From Microglena sp. YARC (Eukaryota > Chlorophyta > Chlorophyceae > Chlamydomonadales > Chlamydomonadaceae): a stretch of 64,000 bases of DNA. Location: positions 8,661,447 through 8,725,446 of the forward strand of contig CM039464.1 in assembly GCA_022414725.1 (NCBI GenBank), written 5' to 3'. This document shows positions 58,521-64,000 of this stretch, one piece after another; position 1 is the first letter of the stretch; each line of letters starts with the position of its first letter. The notes under the pieces were generated by a model that did no database searches, was not told where the DNA came from, and was given only the letters and a program-made list of their open reading frames with translations. A program made the translations under genes and the position numbers.

Positions 58521-60350
58521 TCTTAACGGCGGATTGATCGAAATCTTAACAGATTCTAAGTGATTCAAAATATTCCAGTAATTGTCGACCCCCCTTGCGT
58601 GGTAATGCTGAGGGTTACTCCTTCGATACAGACAAATGTTCAAAGAACATAAGTGCCAAGTTGCCATTATAAATGATTTCAATGTTTTTTATTTTTAGCA
58701 AGGATTTGTTCCTTGATTAATGGAAATATCTCATCCACGGAGCTTGCTACTGCAATAGGGATATGTCTTTTTTCCCTTTCTCATTTGGTAACTTTGAATT
58801 CAGACGATGGATGTTCCAATACAGTGTCATGCCGATGACGCATTGAATTCCATTTTTTTTTGTCAATGAGAGAGAGATGTCCGTTCCAGTAGATCGCTTT
58901 AGTTATGTTTCAATAGCAGGATGTAATTTTTCTTGGTGTACATCCTGCCAGATATTGGTGCTCTCATTGTCGATATATCATGCATCCAAAAATTGTTTTT
59001 ATCAAACCATTTGAGAAATAGTTATATCGTTGACACAACGTCTTCATCAGTGTGTTCGTAGAGTCTTTGTTGAAAAAAATCTCTGTACAATGACTCTATA
59101 GCTTATCGGACACCATTAGCCTGGATCACAAACCAGAATTTGTGTAATGCTTGTCATACGATTTCTTCAAGATTGTAGAATAAACCTGAAAGCACATGTA
59201 TTGGGTGGGAGATCTAAATAGTATGGACTTGCTTGATAGACCCTCATAGTGTGTCTTTCCCTCAACGTCAATATCCCGTTTCAAGTATTTGTTGTCGCAA
59301 CACATTGTAGCAGTATTCTGTACAATTCTATGCTTTGAGGGCTCATTATCTCTGTGTGCTTTGATTCGTTTGAAATAATTTGAATAACATTTGTCGAGAA
59401 GTTGTAAAAAGATGGTCTAACCATTACGTTATTTGTGCAGAATCTGATCATCCTGTTAAGATGCGGTGAAATGAAATCGTGCAACATAAATCAGGAGAAC
59501 ATTTTGTAGTCTGGTGCCTTGTAGAAATTTTAGTCAATAGCAGTTAAAACATAGGCTATTCTTCTGATGTTTTAGAATTATGAAGCCTTCAAGCTACCAA
59601 ATATGCAAGAATTTGCCTGACGAGAAAAGTTCTTTGACTGGATTCACAAGCTTTTATGAATGAATTTATTAGCACTTTTATCTCATGTGACACTACCCAT
59701 AGTGTATGCCGGTATCTTGGAGTTGTTTTTTAAACATAGCCCGTGTGGTCAAAACTATAACTACATCATTTTCGTACAACACTTTCTCAGACCAATAGAT
59801 TCCTCTAAAAACCCCTCCTTCTCTCCAACAATAGCGTTCGGAGATCCCATCATATTCTGCCTTAGTTTTTCAGGTCCTACCAACCTTTTCTGCCTCTCTC
59901 ATGCTACTTTGTTATTCTTCACACCACCCATCCGACCCAGGCCATACAAATAAGCCATTAACAATCCTACTTCGCCATAATGATTCGGATAGGCGGACCT
60001 CTGCGCGTATCACATATTTTTTTAGTAATTCCTGCCCCATGATGGAGCTCCACCCTTGAAGCCAAATATGCTTTGTATATGTGCTTCTTACGCATTTGCC
60101 AAAGTATTGACTCCATTTTAGGGGGTTCCATGTCCATATCAATTCTGAGTGTGAGCAAAATATATTAATATGCGGTGCGTAACAATCTATTGGGGCTTAC
60201 AGCATCTGGGGCTGAAGAATACTCAAAAAAAACAATAATGTTGCATTTGCAATTTTTTTTAAATGAAACACTATACTCCGACAAGTTTCTGCCAATAATA
60301 ACGCCTTTTTTTCTTTTACTCCCAATTTTTTTATTATTCACCCTCATGAT
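58521..60350 (-). pseudogene. Decayed upstream part of the element, possibly PolB N-terminus
   Basis: AT-rich. Minus-strand frames of 60-80 codons alternate between phases (59487-59281 HDFISPHLNRMIRFCTNNVM; about 60158-59967 MDMEPPKMESILWQMRKKHI), as expected for an old long gene. No exonuclease motif could be named. It may encode the N-terminal and exonuclease part of the polymerase. Confidence 0.4.
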
Positions 60351-61068
60351 ACTTTTTGTTCATTATCCTCCACAAACTCACATCCAGCCGTTCACCCTTC
60401 CGTTTAAATTCGCGAAACCAACTTTCAGGACCAATCATTTGAAAGGTGTACCTGTTCCTGAAAATATATGCTTGTTGCCTTCTCACGATATGCCGTCATC
60501 TGTTTGATACGTTTTACAGTTGCAAAGTCTGGCGAGAGTTTATTTACATAAACTGCAGCGATATTCAAGGGTCTACTATCTCTGTCATTTTCTTGTGTCT
60601 TGTGGATTTCATAGAATAAGTCTGTGAACTTTGATGCAATTGAATTCGTCTCATTCTTAGATATACTTGTAGTATATACTATGCGCTCAAGATTCTTACA
60701 GTATTAGATTCAATTTTATTTTTAATTCACTTACACAGACTCTGCCTTTCAACATAGCCTTCCGTTGCCCGTTCCCTTTTTGCATTATAAAATCCGCAGG
60801 CCGAGACGTTCATTTCGTTGTGCACGCGTATTCTGCGGTCATTTCTTATACCGTTCATTCTTCAATGTTCTTTAGGTCATCAACCTTCGACTGATAAAGC
60901 CCCTTATTGCACCAATTAGATGTGGTACAAGGGAGTTGTAATGAGACCCAAATCTCTCTCTTTCTCGAAGTCTAGAATCTCACAGTTCTGGACAAACGCC
61001 TATTCACTTTTTGGGCATACAGCCCAATTTTCCACGCATTTTTAGCATCTCCCTTTGAACGTGTTATT
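60351..61068 (-). other. AT-rich element interior, short open minus frame
   Basis: About 60675-60530 on minus reads KNETNSIASKFTDLFYEIHK, then NIAAVYVNKLSPDFATVK, without stops. It may be another fragment of an old gene on the same strand. Nothing was recognised. Confidence 0.35.
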
Positions 61069-61422
61069 TTGCCGGCTGCAAAAGATTTGATCGCCTTCAA
61101 TGCCTCAGGGTTGATGTATCAGAATATGATTTTTTATATGACTTGTCAGAAAGGGTTAATGTATGGATCCACCGTCTGGTCAAATCCTAGCTTTGGTCAT
61201 GAATTCGAAGAGGAAATTAATGATTCACTACCCCCATCGCTCAAGCAAAAGAATTATGCTCCCATGAATCTCCGACCCTGTGTTCTGCAAAGTGAATCAA
61301 ACCAGGCCCATTTGCTCCAGTCTGCGTTTGGTAGTTCAAGGACGACTCACCTTCAACTTCCGGGCCAATATGCAACAAAAGCGTTTTGTACATTCATATT
61401 GGTTGTAAACCATCATTGTTAA
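61069..61422 (+). CDS. Hypothetical 117-codon frame
   Basis: The longest frame right of 56 kb on plus, starting at a non-ATG codon (TTG) if complete. Contains FEEEINDSLPPSLKQKNYAP and SAFGSSRTTHLQLPGQYATK. No domain, signal peptide or neighbour supports it, and base composition matches its surroundings. It could be chance. Confidence 0.2.
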   Translation: MPAAKDLIAFNASGLMYQNMIFYMTCQKGLMYGSTVWSNPSFGHEFEEEINDSLPPSLKQKNYAPMNLRPCVLQSESNQAHLLQSAFGSSRTTHLQLPGQYATKAFCTFILVVNHHC

Positions 61423-64000
61423 GACCCCTGAAAATAAGGGGGCTTATTTATAAGTGCATTATAGTCTCCTGAAAAACTGTTGGTGATCTTCCTTGGTCTT
61501 TCTGGGCTGATGCAAAGTCAGTAATACTGAGAGCTTAATGTGTTACATAATGCAGTAACATAATATTTAAACCATGAGGTCCAGAAAAAATGTGGGCGGG
61601 AAAACAAAACAAAAACCAAAACAAATACAATCAAACAAAGAGGAATAATACTACAACCCAAAGAGCAACAAAACAATTAATGTTAAATTACCTGCTGAGA
61701 GTACACTCCCTCGAATGATGGGATTCAACCCATTATGCATATGTAATAGAGATTGGCCCAAAGACAAGCCGCCAAACAATCAAAATCTATGATAGCTCAG
61801 GCTGTAAATGGGGTATCTGCGTATGAACAGCTTGCTAGATCTGCGAGTGCTGCCATGACGCATCAACAAAACACGCACCACAAAATTGTTGCTAATGTAT
61901 TATAGGACGTATATACCTGAACCACACCCTCTAGTACCATGTTCCTCTCTTTCGACCATCTCCTCTAATGCCAATTGATGCAGCACCTAAAAAACGCGGC
62001 GTTATGATTTGAGGCGGTCACTAATAGATTTAACTCAGGCACGCATGCACCAGATTCAAGTGCGCCGAATCTAAGAGGAGGGCTTGCAATTGCAACCGAA
62101 TACCAAGAACGTTCTAATGAGCCTGGATTACAAAGACTACTTGACAAACGGAGAACCAAAAATCATTATATAGAATCTATAATTATCTGAAAAATGAAAA
62201 AAACTTTGATTATTTATCAAAAATATAGACGATATACCATTATGTTCAACCATTTCAGCTCAATCCATACCTCTCCAGTACTCATCTACAAAAACGATCT
62301 TTCTAACATAGTCGTGAGCAACAACTCTCTTAAGTTATGAAAGTCCAGCAAACTAAACGGCTGTCCACCTTAATCAGTGCTTACTTCTGCTACCAACAAT
62401 GGTGTGATTACAGTCGAACATGCCTATCCAACTACTTATAATACTTGAAGCCTATAATGAGTTATCGGCACAAAGATACTGGGCCATGCCCAAGAACATA
62501 TGAATCAATCATACAAAGGTGACACTTTGGAAGTGAGATGGGCCAAAGTGATAGGCAGGTTCTTCCAATTACTTATAATCACTTTTTCAAATATATTGCT
62601 GATACATCCTTTGGTGCAGATTGCCACAACAGACGTAAGATTTCCAATCGAGAGGTATGGTTCAGCTATTCCCATCGGTATCCAAAAGGATTATGCGCAT
62701 TTGAATGCTGACTCTCAATAGCCTTCAGCCCAGCATATTGGCATACCAAAACTCCTAGGGGCAGCGTTCCCTAGGATACTCAGCTAGATGGATCCAATTG
62801 TCTTAATTGGGAGGACCAATTTTATTCTATCAGACATTTTCATTCAGTGGTTGGATAACATATCTCAATAGCCATGCATGGGCTCTTTGATGCCGCACAC
62901 AATGCCTTTCTGCAAAATGGAGGTGTGTATGAAATTCATGTTCAAGAACTATTTTCATTTTCATCAGCTGCATCAAGTTTATAGCCAGTCCACCAAATTT
63001 CAGTGCTGTCGTCCCAGTCGGTTAATCGAGCTTGGGAATATTTATAGACCAATCAGTCCTACTGGGAGCAGTTGGATGCTGGCTCTAGGTGCACGATAGT
63101 GACCATGCCTTTGGCTCAAACGTTACGTCAGTACTAGCTGTCATAATCTGAGCGCTGTGAATAATATTTTGCTCACTGTTTCACTATCAATGGGACTTTA
63201 TTATCAATTGGTAATTAGCTGGACTCAATCGATGTTTGGACAGTGTCTTTCCATCCCGGTGTGAGACACTATATATCTCACCAACCAATAGTGCAGAGCG
63301 AGCGCGCTCAGAGAGAGGTCAAAGTCCCCTTGGATTCATTTGCAAAGCTCTTTAAAGAATTTAAATTTTTGTTTCCTCATGCAAAGTTCTGCCACAATGA
63401 TGCATGAGTCATCGTTGCCGCGGCATTGACACAAGAGGGAACAGTTCGATTGGAGCATTCGAGTCTCAAGCCGTTAGTGCAGGCAGCAGGCTCAGCCAAC
63501 TGACTGCAATGGTTTTACTTGAGTGTGATAGCGATGGATCCGTGCTGGGAGCGGGAGTATGCTCAAATATTAGTATAAATACAGAAAAATGTATAAATCA
63601 ACAAATAAATGAGTGCACTTCCTCGAAAAACAATTACTAAATCCATAAATTGAAGGCCAATAGAACAAAAACAGGTTTCCCCCAAACACAAGACCGTGTT
63701 TGAAATGACTGATGCATTTGGATTTATCCCAGTGTCAACAAGCTTTTGTCACTTTTAAATTCGAGGGTTTTGCACCCAGGGAATAGATTGCTTAATCAGT
63801 CATTATCAGTTTCGTTTGATTGACGTTGAGTCCAGTCCGATTCAACCAATTATTCATCACCTACGAAGACTAGATGCTGTTCTAGAACACCCCTCGACTT
63901 CCGTCCAAATTGGAATGCTCAGGCTGTGGATTTAATTTCCATGTCAGATATGAGGCCATATGTTATTGACCGTTCCTATGGTATCTTAGTACCAAGATGT
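61423..64000. other. AT-rich sequence without recognised genes
   Basis: No motif-bearing frame on either strand. Short frames (62500-62721, 62878-63099, 63404-63640) have no recognisable features. I could not find a right terminus or a copy of the left junction sequence, so the integrated element may continue past the window or have lost this end. Confidence 0.5.

Overview
This is eukaryotic nuclear DNA, most likely from a green alga with a large, repeat-rich genome. The evidence is two clusters of replication-type core histone genes with 3' stem-loops, spliced genes with GT/AG introns, an interstitial plant-type CCCTAAA stretch near 7.69 kb, and many nested transposons. The histones and the telomere-like repeat favour the green lineage; a prasinophyte-like chlorophyte is a guess. 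No bacterial operon, tRNA, rRNA or CRISPR array was found. Layout: 1-7.9 kb holds six phase-compatible exons of an unrecognised + strand gene in introns full of simple repeats. Nearly every exon edge is duplicated, with its splice site, in the neighbouring intron. 10.6-15.8 kb is histone cluster 1 (H2A<- ->H2B, H4<- ->H3). 19.1-25.5 kb is a + strand multi-exon gene combining a nucleotidyltransferase core, TPR-like repeats and a right-handed beta-helix; it ends at 25494. Exon phases allow the first exons to belong to this gene, which would place histone cluster 1 in an intron of about 11 kb. 25.5-30.4 kb holds minisatellites, a 595 bp TIR element and a LINE 3' end. 30.5-34.1 kb is histone cluster 2, a segmental duplicate of cluster 1. 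34.4-42.8 kb has no recognisable gene: fold-back MITEs, G-rich and other tandem repeats. From 42.8 kb the window is a nest of mobile DNA on the minus strand. A decayed Ty1/copia element (RNase H, RT, linker, integrase, pre-integrase domain) is split between integrase and RT by a 7706 bp terminal-inverted-repeat element (45718-53423, 4 bp target duplication). That element carries a gene resembling the DUF7869-type transposase-like family and about 25 copies of a 78 bp repeat, each with a 20 bp hairpin palindrome. From about 54.38 kb the copia sequence stops and AT-richer DNA begins, with broken genes typical of polinton-like or virophage-like elements: a retroviral-type integrase and a family B DNA polymerase collinear with a superfamily 1 helicase. 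The far end of that element is not recognised or lies beyond the window. How genes relate: the histone genes are two divergent-promoter modules copied as a block. In cluster 1 H4 lost its start and N-terminal tail, and in both clusters the H2B stop codon was lost by different small indels. H2A and H3 are intact in both copies, and H4 only in cluster 2.
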